Below are positions 32,438 to 40,231 of a DNA stretch of 40,231 nt, in pieces. The stretch lies in contig CAJXDN010000003.1 in NCBI GenBank assembly GCA_913052485.1, positions 68,602 to 108,832 on the forward strand. Direction: 5' to 3'. The notes under the pieces were generated by a model. It did no database searches, was not told the origin of the DNA, and was given only the letters and a program-made list of their open reading frames with translations. The number at the start of each line of letters is the position of its first letter. Position 1 is the stretch's first letter. Both the position numbers and the translations under genes were made by a program. This DNA is from an uncultured Flammeovirgaceae bacterium. Lineage in GTDB: Bacteria > Bacteroidota > Bacteroidia > Cytophagales > MED-G16.

Positions 32438-35400
32438 TTGTTCAAAATTAGAATTTTAATATTTTATTATATTTTTCTTGCACCTCTTTATTGTATCTCT
32501 CAGTCAGTAAGGATAAATGAAGCTGTATCGTCAAATTCCTTATTCATTGATGAGGAAGGTGATTCACCGGACTGGTTTGAACTCTATAATTATGGGGACG
32601 AAAGTATTTCTTTAGGTGGTTGGACGGTTTCAGATAAGGATGATAACCCAAAAAAATGGGTATTTCCTGATATATCGCTAGGTCCAAAGGAATATATTGT
32701 CATCTGGGCATCCGGTAAGGATAGGGGTAGTTCTAACATTTTCAAGACATTGATAAACTGGGGTGACGAATTTAAATATGTAATTCCTGATGGCAGTACT
32801 CCATCTAACTGGAAAGGTGAGGATTTTATTGATGCAAGTTGGGACAATGGAAGAAGTGGATTTGGTTACGGAGACGGAGACGATGAGACAAAAATACCTA
32901 CTGGTACATTATCACTATTTATAAGAAAAACTTTTCAACTAAACGATTTAGATAATGTAGAGAGTCTGATACTAGATGTTGATTATGATGACGCCTTTGT
33001 CGCATATGTCAATGGTGTTGAAGTAGGTAGAAGAAATATAGGTGGGAATCCCCCTCTGTACAACTCAGTCCCTTACACTGACCATGAGAGCGCAATCTAC
33101 AGGAACGAGATGCCTGACCGTGTCACTATAACAAGTTTAAATGGTATAGTAAATTCTGGTGAAAATGTCTTCGCACTGCAAGCCCATAATATCTCTGGCA
33201 CATCCTCAGATTTTACAATTATCCCATTTCTGAGTGTTTCCCTGAAAAATGATGATCCAGGTCTTGGCGTAATACCTCCTGACTTACTTAATTTAAATAA
33301 TTTGAGTCTCCATACAAATTTTAAGATTTCCTCGGCTGGTGAGAACATCTCATTATATGATCCTAGCGGTAATAAAATTAGTGAGATGAATGTCACGGGT
33401 TTACCTGCCGATATCTCAATTGGGATTTCAGATAATAATGATGTCGTCCACTTTAAATCTCCAACTCCTGGATTTAAGAATTCATCAATTTTTTATGAGG
33501 GATCTAATCAGACAGATATTATTTTCTCACATGATGGAGGATCGTTCACAGGAGAGGTAAACTTGTCTCTCTCCGGTGTGTCTTCGGATGAAGTGATTAG
33601 GTACACCTTAGACTCAACAGAACCCGAAGAAAATTCAATGATTTACTCAACCCCAATAAATATTAAAAATACTACTGTTGTCAGGGCCAGGGTTTTTGAG
33701 GCTGGGCATATCCCATCAACTACTAAATCGAAGGCCTATATATATAACGTAAATCATACCTTACCTGTCGTTTCATTAATCACAGAGCCCAATAACTTAT
33801 TTGATGCGGATGATGGTATATACGTTTTTGGAGATTCCTATGATCAAAATTATCCGCATTTTGGAGCTAATTTCTGGGAGGATTGGGAGAGACCCATCCA
33901 TTTCTCTTTATATCAGAATAATAATAATTTTGAGACAAGCTTTAATGCTGGTGTTAAAATATTTGGAGGATGGAGTAGGGGGCAAGCCCAGAGGTCATTC
34001 TCAATATTTGCTAGGGGAAAGTATGGTACCTCTTCAATTAATTATAAGTTATTTCCAGATCTTGACTACTCTGAATTTCAATCCTTTATCTTAAGAAACT
34101 CTGGACAAGACTGGCTAAGGACATCAATTAAAGATGCTGCAATTACAAGCCTCCTGGAGGGAACTGGACTTGATTATCAATCTTATAGACCTGTAGTGAC
34201 CTATATCAATGGTGATTACTGGGGTATATATAACATGAGGGAGAAGGTAAATGAGCATTTTATAGCATCGAAACATGATGTTGACCCGGATGAGATAGAT
34301 ATACTCACTAACAATTCAGAATTAGTTCACGGCTCTTCAGAGGATTATGATGACCTTATTAATTTTGTATATAATAATAGTTTAGCCTCTAAAGCTAATT
34401 ATGACTATGTACAGGATAGGGTGGATATAGATAATTATATTATATACCAAGTCTCTCAGGTCTATTTTAATAATCACGACTGGCCAGGAAATAATATAAA
34501 GTATTGGAAACACAAGGAGGGAAAGTGGAGATGGATAATTTATGATACTGATTTTGGTTTCGGTAGTCACCCCTCCTGGTTAGGGTATAACTACAATACT
34601 TTAAATTTTGCCCTGAATGAAAATGGTCCCAATTGGCCTAACCCTCCTTGGTCTACTTTACTATTTAGGAGATTAGTCGAGAACTTAGAATTTAGAAATA
34701 AGTTTATCAATAGGTACTCTGACGAACTCAATTCTAGATTCTTACCTGAAAGATTTTCAAATCACATTGACTCTATGATTGATAAAATAAAAATTGAAAT
34801 TCCTTCACATTTTGATAGATGGAGAAATTACGTGCAAAATTGGAATTATGAGGACTATGTCAACGAAATGAAGAATTTTTCTAATAATAGATCTTTCTTC
34901 TGTAGAGAGCACATTAAATCTACATTTAATCTCCCAAGTATTCAGAACCTCTCACTTTCTATCGAAGATAATGAAATGGGATCCATTGAGTTAAATGATA
35001 ATCTAATTATAAATACTTCTGACTGGACTGGTAAGTATTTTGAAGGTGTCCCAGTGAAGATTAATGCAAAGTCTAATCCTGGTTTTTCTTTTTCTCACTG
35101 GTCTGATGAATCGTTGACCCAGTATGAAAATCTGGATTTAAATAGCCCCACTCTAGAGGTAGATTTGAAAGGTTTTTCAAAATTTAAAGCTCACTTTGAT
35201 GTGGCCCCTCTCTCTACTGAAAATCCAATATTTATAATTAAAATATATCCAAATCCAGCAGATAACTTATTAAAGATATCACTAAAGCCAGGATTAGATA
35301 TTAAGAGCATAAATTTTATTGATATGAAGGGAGAAGTATTTAAGCCAGTATCGGTGATTCGCACAGGATATAGTTTAGACGTTAATGTATCTAATTTCGA

Positions 35401-35479
35401 TAATGGTATATATATTCTTGAGCTACAAAGCGAAAATGAGGTCAGTAGAGTTAAGGTAGTTATTGAAAAAAGAAATTAA
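32438..35479 (+). CDS. Large secreted lamin-tail/CotH protein with T9SS sorting domain
   Basis: A 1013-residue secreted protein. In order: a signal peptide (~4-21); a lamin-tail domain (~22-110, VRINEAVSSNS, DWFELYNYGDESISLGGWTV); a jelly-roll-like segment (~125-270); a chitobiase-type FN3-like domain (~355-425, VIRYTLDSTEPEENS, RARVFEAG); a CotH kinase-like domain (~430-790) with WGIYNMREKVNEHF and the catalytic-type IIYDTDFGFG; a beta domain with HWSDES; and a type A T9SS sorting tail (~930-1013, IYPNPADN to the last strand). CotH proteins phosphorylate protein Ser/Thr in known cases; that role is inferred here. Start is TTG 32438, as an in-frame stop lies just upstream. Confidence 0.88.
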   Translation: MFKIRILIFYYIFLAPLYCISQSVRINEAVSSNSLFIDEEGDSPDWFELYNYGDESISLGGWTVSDKDDNPKKWVFPDISLGPKEYIVIWASGKDRGSSNIFKTLINWGDEFKYVIPDGSTPSNWKGEDFIDASWDNGRSGFGYGDGDDETKIPTGTLSLFIRKTFQLNDLDNVESLILDVDYDDAFVAYVNGVEVGRRNIGGNPPLYNSVPYTDHESAIYRNEMPDRVTITSLNGIVNSGENVFALQAHNISGTSSDFTIIPFLSVSLKNDDPGLGVIPPDLLNLNNLSLHTNFKISSAGENISLYDPSGNKISEMNVTGLPADISIGISDNNDVVHFKSPTPGFKNSSIFYEGSNQTDIIFSHDGGSFTGEVNLSLSGVSSDEVIRYTLDSTEPEENSMIYSTPINIKNTTVVRARVFEAGHIPSTTKSKAYIYNVNHTLPVVSLITEPNNLFDADDGIYVFGDSYDQNYPHFGANFWEDWERPIHFSLYQNNNNFETSFNAGVKIFGGWSRGQAQRSFSIFARGKYGTSSINYKLFPDLDYSEFQSFILRNSGQDWLRTSIKDAAITSLLEGTGLDYQSYRPVVTYINGDYWGIYNMREKVNEHFIASKHDVDPDEIDILTNNSELVHGSSEDYDDLINFVYNNSLASKANYDYVQDRVDIDNYIIYQVSQVYFNNHDWPGNNIKYWKHKEGKWRWIIYDTDFGFGSHPSWLGYNYNTLNFALNENGPNWPNPPWSTLLFRRLVENLEFRNKFINRYSDELNSRFLPERFSNHIDSMIDKIKIEIPSHFDRWRNYVQNWNYEDYVNEMKNFSNNRSFFCREHIKSTFNLPSIQNLSLSIEDNEMGSIELNDNLIINTSDWTGKYFEGVPVKINAKSNPGFSFSHWSDESLTQYENLDLNSPTLEVDLKGFSKFKAHFDVAPLSTENPIFIIKIYPNPADNLLKISLKPGLDIKSINFIDMKGEVFKPVSVIRTGYSLDVNVSNFDNGIYILELQSENEVSRVKVVIEKRN

Positions 35480-35506
35480 ATTTAAATAATCATCTCTAAG
35501 GCACTA

Positions 35507-36643
35507 ATGAAAAATATCAATTTTCTATTACTTTTATTTCTATTTTATGGATGTGAAAATATTAACAAGGATAGTATGTCATCAGTTCGTATAGATAAAC
35601 AGTTATTTGGTGAGACAGTGGAAGGAGTAAAAATCTATGAGTACACATTGAAAAATAAAGGTGGTATGGAGATTAGTATTATTGAATATGGTGGAATAAT
35701 AACATCTTGGAAAGTTGGAGATAGAGAAGGTATCTACGAAGATGTAGTATTGGGGTTTGATAACTTGAGTGACTACGAAAATAAAAGTCCTTACTTTGGT
35801 GCACTCATTGGAAGATACGGTAATAGGATAGCTGACGGTAAATTCAACATTGAAAATATAAACTATACTTTAGAAAGAAATAATAATGAAAATCACCTCC
35901 ACGGGGGGGTAACGGGATTTGATAAGGTTGTCTGGGAGGCTAAAGAAGAATATAACGACTCATCTGCGACACTATCCTTAAAATATCTGAGTGAGGACAT
36001 GGAGGAAGGCTACCCTGGTAACTTAGATGTCACTGTTACATATAGTCTTAATAATGATGACGAGTTGAGTGTTAGGTATGAGGCCGAGACGGATAAAACG
36101 ACCATAATAAATTTAACACAGCACTCATACTTTAACCTAACAGCAAATTTCAATAATAACATATTGAATCATAAAATTTTAATAAATGCGGACTCATATC
36201 TACCCGTGGACCCGACACTTATTCCTACGGGTGAACTTCGTGAAGTCATTGGTACACCATTTAATTTTTTAGAATCTAAGAGAGTTGGAAGAGATATTGA
36301 ATCTAAGAATAGACAGTTAGAATATGGAATTGGTTACGACCACTGCTGGGTTTTAAACGATCAAAATCAGGGGGTTAGATTTGTTGCATCGGCATATGAG
36401 GAAGTATCAGGGAGGTTACTAGAGGTGTTTTCTGATCAGCCTGGCTTACAGTTTTATTCAGGTAACTTCCTGGATGGAAGTCTTAATTCGAAGGGTGATG
36501 GATTTTATAATTTTAGGACTGGTTTCTGTCTTGAGACTCAGCACTATCCAAATTCACCAAATGAGATAAACTTCCCATCTACTTTACTACAACCAGGAGA
36601 GAGATATCTCTCTGAAACTATCTTCAGATTTAGTGTAAAATAA
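35507..36643 (+). CDS. galM: Aldose 1-epimerase, lipoprotein form
   Basis: A 378-residue aldose 1-epimerase (mutarotase), interconverting alpha and beta anomers of sugars. It carries a lipoprotein signal ending in LFYGC (Cys ~16), so it is anchored in a membrane outside the cytoplasm. Family blocks: GALIGRYGNRIADGKF, ENHLHGG, the catalytic His in TQHSYFNL, GYDHCWVLN, and the catalytic Glu in LETQHYPNSPN. In Bacteroidota such exported mutarotases often accompany polysaccharide use; no glycoside hydrolase is in this window. It starts 27 bases after the CotH gene. Confidence 0.92.
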   Translation: MKNINFLLLLFLFYGCENINKDSMSSVRIDKQLFGETVEGVKIYEYTLKNKGGMEISIIEYGGIITSWKVGDREGIYEDVVLGFDNLSDYENKSPYFGALIGRYGNRIADGKFNIENINYTLERNNNENHLHGGVTGFDKVVWEAKEEYNDSSATLSLKYLSEDMEEGYPGNLDVTVTYSLNNDDELSVRYEAETDKTTIINLTQHSYFNLTANFNNNILNHKILINADSYLPVDPTLIPTGELREVIGTPFNFLESKRVGRDIESKNRQLEYGIGYDHCWVLNDQNQGVRFVASAYEEVSGRLLEVFSDQPGLQFYSGNFLDGSLNSKGDGFYNFRTGFCLETQHYPNSPNEINFPSTLLQPGERYLSETIFRFSVK

Positions 36644-36683
36644 GTATTTAATATCTTTTAAATTTATTTTAATATTAATACTT
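36642..36683. promoter_or_regulatory. Inverted repeat between galM and the metalloprotease gene
   Basis: Arms 36642-36654 and 36672-36683 pair over 12 bases with one bulged base (AAGTATT/AATACTT plus AATAT/ATATT) around a 17-base loop. It lies between a stop codon and the next ATG (36690). It is not followed by a T run, so it may be an operator-like or RNA-structure element or a weak two-way terminator. A near match to the -7 element (TACTTTAG, 36679-36686) overlaps its right arm. Confidence 0.35.
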
Positions 36684-36689
36684 TAGGTT

Positions 36690-39600
36690 ATGGTTTTAGC
36701 CCAGAAATATCATAAGCCCTATCTCCTTTTTTTTCTTATTTTCTGTAATTCTCTATTTGCGCAAATTAATAGATTCGATGAGTCTACATGTCACCTTGTA
36801 CACAGAGGGGATCACGATAACATGACGTATCATAGCCATGATGCAAGATTTAGGCCCCTAATTAAGTCAGATAATCAAATTAAAAATCCAATTTTTACTG
36901 CAAATAATGAGGAAAATATAGTGACGTCCTTTCTTAAAGCATACGGTAATGACGTATGGAAATTTACCAAAGTTGATAACGAAGATATAAAGATAGAGTT
37001 TACTGGGGTTCAAGTTGGAATTTATTATGGTGCATTTGGTGAGGTACAAATAAGTGTCATCAAGCCAGATGGAACCTATATGATTGAATTCTCAAAAATA
37101 TATTCAACAAACTCTACTGCCACTCCAAAAAGCTACGTAATTCCTGGTGACAGCCCAAATGGAGAGTATCAAATTGAGGTCAGCCCATATAAGAATGAAA
37201 AGGGGGGGTATAAGTTAGGTGTCATTAAGAATAACTCATACATTAATTTGACTAGTTACGACAGTCCTAGACCAGTAACGCAAACATATAAAATAAATGA
37301 ATCAGCTAACTCTAGTGAGGAGTGGAATTATACAGAGAATGGTAGCTTCTCGCAGGGTGACGATGTTCATAGTTATTCCGTTGTTTTGAAAAAAGATGAA
37401 AATCTTGTAATTGACTTATATAATATCGAGCCCTTCTTAAGAGGTTGGTGGGGTGGAGAAGATTGGAGTTCTATGGATACAAAGCTATACCTCCTTGATT
37501 CAGAAGGGAATATTGTTGCGCAAGATGATGACTCTGGGAATAATAAAAATGCAAGAATTTATTACACGGTTGAAAAGTCTGGTACCTATAATTTAATAGC
37601 AACAAATTATGGTAAGTATGATGAGAATCAGTGGAGTACAGATGTTTCCGTTCAAGACCCTGACTGGAAGCTAGGATCAACAGGTATTACCTATTATACT
37701 TTAGAATTTGACTCTGATTCTAATGTCGACTTTGTATATGAGGAGTATTCTGTTAATGATACAAACTCAGTTATGATTAATGCGGTATTGATTACTAATG
37801 ATGAGTCTCTAGATGAGATACCTATCACTGTTTCTAAAGTTCAAGATTTAATTAAAGAATTAAATAAAGAGTACAACGTACTTTACGACTCTGGTAATTG
37901 GTCCTCATTTGAGTTAGCTGGGGTAACAAAGTTTTTTAACGAAGACTATCACGTAACTGGATCCCCTCATCAAGCTCTAGCTCAAATTGGAAATGGTCCC
38001 GCAGTAAAGAAAAATTACCTTAACCTAATCTTTTTAGATTGTGATGCTGAAAAGACAGGAATTGTTGGAACCACATACTTATACTCTAGCGTTCTTGATA
38101 AAAAGGGTGCGTCTATAGTACTTGATAAAGATGCAGGCGCAGGTGTGCTAATACATGAGATGGGTCACGTAATAGGAATGAATCATACAGCTGGAACCTG
38201 GCCTCCAGCTTCTCACTCTTTAGACCTTCAAGACAATAAAAAGTTAGGTTATCTAACTGCTGACATCTCAAAGGCTGAGAATTCATACATGAGTAATTGG
38301 ACAGCTTTCCCACTAAATTATGATCCTTACGTAAGTATTTACCTTACTGATTCAAAGTATACACTCGCAACACCATCTTACGGTGACCATTTCAAAGAAG
38401 GTTTCAGGAGTTGGTTAGTTAATAATGATTATATAAGTTCTGATGCACCAGGTACTGGTTATGAGGGGAATAATATTCTTGATATGTCATCTAATTTTAA
38501 AAATTTAAAAGAATTTAATACATCATCTCATCAGCTATTTCCTTCAATTGCTTCATCAAAAAACTCAGAAAATAATAAGGCCGCATTCAGCTTTGTTAAT
38601 GCAAATAATAACAAGCTTTCCTACGCTACCAGAGATAAAAATAATGAGTGGTCAAATATCTCTGAGTACTCTGGGGATATTTATGCTGCTAACGTAAAAA
38701 TGAACTATAGGGGAGATGCTGTTATTATTGCAGAACCGTTCCGAGATCAGGGCATAATTTCAATCTACAGGCCTTATAACTCTGATAACTGGGACTCCCC
38801 AGTCACAATCTCATCATCAGATTTTAGATATCATCTCAGAAGCAGTTCCGCAATGAATAGTTCAGGTGATGTCGCTGCGGTATGGCTTGAGAATCACGAC
38901 TTCGACTTTAAAATTATCTCAAACGAATTAGTTGGCGGTGTATGGAAAGGTGAACAAGTAATTAGCTCCTCATCTAATAATAAGGAGCTTCCATCTGTAG
39001 CATATAATGATAGTGGTGATATGATTATTACTTGGCAGGAGTGGAACATTGATGATTCAGAGAGATATGATGTAGTCGGTAAGTTTAGAGAAGGTTACAA
39101 TGGAAGTTGGGGAGTTTTAGAAACTTATAATGACAAATCTAATCATGCAGGATTCTCTCAAGTTGCTTTAGATAACAGTGGAGATGCAATTATTTACTGG
39201 AGAGAAGAAGTTGGACCCTTTGAACCAAATGCAACCGACAACCCTACTGGTGAGTTAATGGTTAGATATAGGGATGAGGATGGGACCTTTGAGGTCGCCC
39301 AGTCAATATCACCTGATGGTGAGGATTCATTCAATGCGTCACTTGAAGTTACTAAACCTAGGATAGTTTTTCAAAATGGTAAGGCCGCTGTGACGTGGTG
39401 GGGTGTTAATGATGGAAGGAATGTTATTTATGCGTCTATAATGAAAACTCGTAACTCCTGGACAAATAATAGACTAACAGATAGTGGTAAAAGTGCTATA
39501 AATCCCTCAATATCTATTGGTAATTCTAGTGATAGTTTGATAGGGGTTTCTTGGCAGAGAACGGACGGGCTGCACTACAGAATACAGTCAAGATTTTATA

Positions 39601-40231
39601 ACCTTAACACAAATTCATGGTCATCTACCTACACAGCATCCGATGCTGGAGGCAATGCCATACACTCTGACATATCCATTGATAGTGATGAGAAGGCATC
39701 CATATCCTGGGTTAGATATAGTTCAGGCTCTGGAAAATATGTACCTCAGATTAGACAATTTATCCCACTAGGCTATGACTCAGATGGAGACGGGTTAGCT
39801 GATGAAAGTGATAATTGTCCACAAACCTCGAATGCTGACCAGTTAGATACCGACGGTGACGGGGAGGGAGATGTCTGTGACACAGATGACGACGGGGACG
39901 GAGTACTTGATACCGAAGACAACTGTCCACTGACAGCAAATGCTGACCAGTTAGATACCGACGGTGACGGGGAAGGTGATGTCTGCGATACTGACGACGA
40001 CGGGGACGGAGTGCTAGATACTGAAGACAACTGTCTGCTTACATCGAACGCTGACCAGTTAGATACTGACGGTGACGGTGACGGTGATGTTTGCGATACT
40101 GACGACGACGGAGACGGGGTACTAGACACTGAAGATAACTGCTCACTTACAGCAAATACTGACCAGTTAGATACCGACGGTGACGGTGAGGGTGATGTGT
40201 GCGACACTGATGACGACGGGGACGGAGTACT
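36690..40231 (+). CDS. Very large secreted zinc metalloprotease with propeller-like repeats and TSP3 tail (3' end outside window)
   Basis: The frame is open from the ATG at 36690 to the window edge (1180 codons, no stop). A signal peptide (~10-24, LLFFLIFCNSLFAQ) is followed by a PPC-like beta domain (~217-315, DTKLYLLDSEGNIV). A zincin catalytic site HEMGHVIGMNH (489-499) fits HExxHxxGxxH of the metzincin-like clan. Next come about seven repeats of ~55 residues (~628-1025) with a recurring SGDxxxxW-type motif (AMNSSGDVAAVW, YNDSGDMIITW, LDNSGDAIIYW, GKAAVTW, DEKASISW), probably a beta-propeller. From ~1029 thrombospondin type 3 calcium-binding repeats run to the edge. It is a likely T9SS substrate, but the C-terminus is not visible. 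Confidence 0.85.
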   Translation, partial: MVLAQKYHKPYLLFFLIFCNSLFAQINRFDESTCHLVHRGDHDNMTYHSHDARFRPLIKSDNQIKNPIFTANNEENIVTSFLKAYGNDVWKFTKVDNEDIKIEFTGVQVGIYYGAFGEVQISVIKPDGTYMIEFSKIYSTNSTATPKSYVIPGDSPNGEYQIEVSPYKNEKGGYKLGVIKNNSYINLTSYDSPRPVTQTYKINESANSSEEWNYTENGSFSQGDDVHSYSVVLKKDENLVIDLYNIEPFLRGWWGGEDWSSMDTKLYLLDSEGNIVAQDDDSGNNKNARIYYTVEKSGTYNLIATNYGKYDENQWSTDVSVQDPDWKLGSTGITYYTLEFDSDSNVDFVYEEYSVNDTNSVMINAVLITNDESLDEIPITVSKVQDLIKELNKEYNVLYDSGNWSSFELAGVTKFFNEDYHVTGSPHQALAQIGNGPAVKKNYLNLIFLDCDAEKTGIVGTTYLYSSVLDKKGASIVLDKDAGAGVLIHEMGHVIGMNHTAGTWPPASHSLDLQDNKKLGYLTADISKAENSYMSNWTAFPLNYDPYVSIYLTDSKYTLATPSYGDHFKEGFRSWLVNNDYISSDAPGTGYEGNNILDMSSNFKNLKEFNTSSHQLFPSIASSKNSENNKAAFSFVNANNNKLSYATRDKNNEWSNISEYSGDIYAANVKMNYRGDAVIIAEPFRDQGIISIYRPYNSDNWDSPVTISSSDFRYHLRSSSAMNSSGDVAAVWLENHDFDFKIISNELVGGVWKGEQVISSSSNNKELPSVAYNDSGDMIITWQEWNIDDSERYDVVGKFREGYNGSWGVLETYNDKSNHAGFSQVALDNSGDAIIYWREEVGPFEPNATDNPTGELMVRYRDEDGTFEVAQSISPDGEDSFNASLEVTKPRIVFQNGKAAVTWWGVNDGRNVIYASIMKTRNSWTNNRLTDSGKSAINPSISIGNSSDSLIGVSWQRTDGLHYRIQSRFYNLNTNSWSSTYTASDAGGNAIHSDISIDSDEKASISWVRYSSGSGKYVPQIRQFIPLGYDSDGDGLADESDNCPQTSNADQLDTDGDGEGDVCDTDDDGDGVLDTEDNCPLTANADQLDTDGDGEGDVCDTDDDGDGVLDTEDNCLLTSNADQLDTDGDGDGDVCDTDDDGDGVLDTEDNCSLTANTDQLDTDGDGEGDVCDTDDDGDGV
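39774..40231 (+). repeat. Thrombospondin type 3 coding repeat, 108-bp period
   Basis: Head-to-tail 108-bp units (36 residues) begin at 39837, 39945, 40053 and 40161, after a shorter divergent first unit at 39774. Each encodes DxDxDG-type calcium loops with a paired cysteine (core DTDGDGEGDVCDTDDDGDG). Neighbouring units are nearly identical at DNA level and much richer in G and C than the rest of the window. The array continues beyond the right edge. Confidence 0.93.

Noticed and set aside
39773-40207. Minus-strand 144-codon frame rich in Ser and Pro
   Set aside because: It is the reverse complement of the TSP3 repeats of a convincing plus-strand gene; its repetitive SPSP pattern is a by-product of the Asp/Gly codons.

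Overview
The window is a gene-dense, AT-rich stretch of bacterial chromosome, most likely from a marine member of the Flavobacteriia (Bacteroidota). Four things point there. There are several TAnnTTTG-type -7 promoter elements. There is a C-terminal secretion signal of the type IX (T9SS) family. A DUF2911 protein, a DUF3127 protein, a DUF349 protein and a bacillithiol deacetylase (BshB1) are all present. Shine-Dalgarno sequences are generally absent. The species cannot be named from the sequence. No prophage, transposase, CRISPR array or defence island was seen.

Layout. 1-1265 (+): the 3' end of a CCA-adding enzyme gene, then a TPR protein. 1262-2243 (-): SRP RNA (ffs), a 68-aa unknown protein and ftsE. 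2310-4006 (+): an outer-membrane beta-barrel protein translationally coupled to an AlkB-type alkane hydroxylase. 4043-10431 (+): a complete, tightly packed trpEGDCFBA operon. It is preceded by a 14-codon leader peptide with tandem Trp codons and a strong terminator lying directly against trpE. This is a ribosome-mediated attenuator and is the most interesting regulatory structure in the window. 10428-15195: a DUF3127 gene with an SSB-like acidic tail, a 49-aa membrane protein starting back to back with it, and a minus-strand operon msrB - ROK kinase - TonB-dependent receptor - deoxynucleoside kinase. 15262-20305 (+): a DUF1611/DgcN-like protein, an enolase-superfamily epimerase (DgcA or Ala-Glu epimerase type), a class-C beta-lactamase-like serine hydrolase, a lipoprotein and yaaA. 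This looks like a D-glutamate or cell-wall-peptide catabolism cluster.

20306-31361: housekeeping. A CAT-anticodon tRNA is followed by a START-like protein, an LptF/LptG permease, rpsO-pnp, trxB-bshB1, pdxH (-), yqgE, a DUF349 protein with tandem repeats, a threonine dehydratase and a DUF2279 protein. 31441-40231 (+): tRNA-Thr(TGT), then a run of exported proteins. These are a DUF2911-TPR protein, a lamin-tail/CotH protein with a T9SS tail, an aldose 1-epimerase lipoprotein, and a very large secreted zinc metalloprotease. The protease carries a probable beta-propeller and calcium-binding thrombospondin type 3 repeats, and it runs off the right edge of the window.

Genes within each operon mostly overlap by 1-16 bases. 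Three genes (29515, 30465, 32438) appear to use TTG starts and one (20888) uses GTG. All functional statements rest on motif reading; no database search was run.
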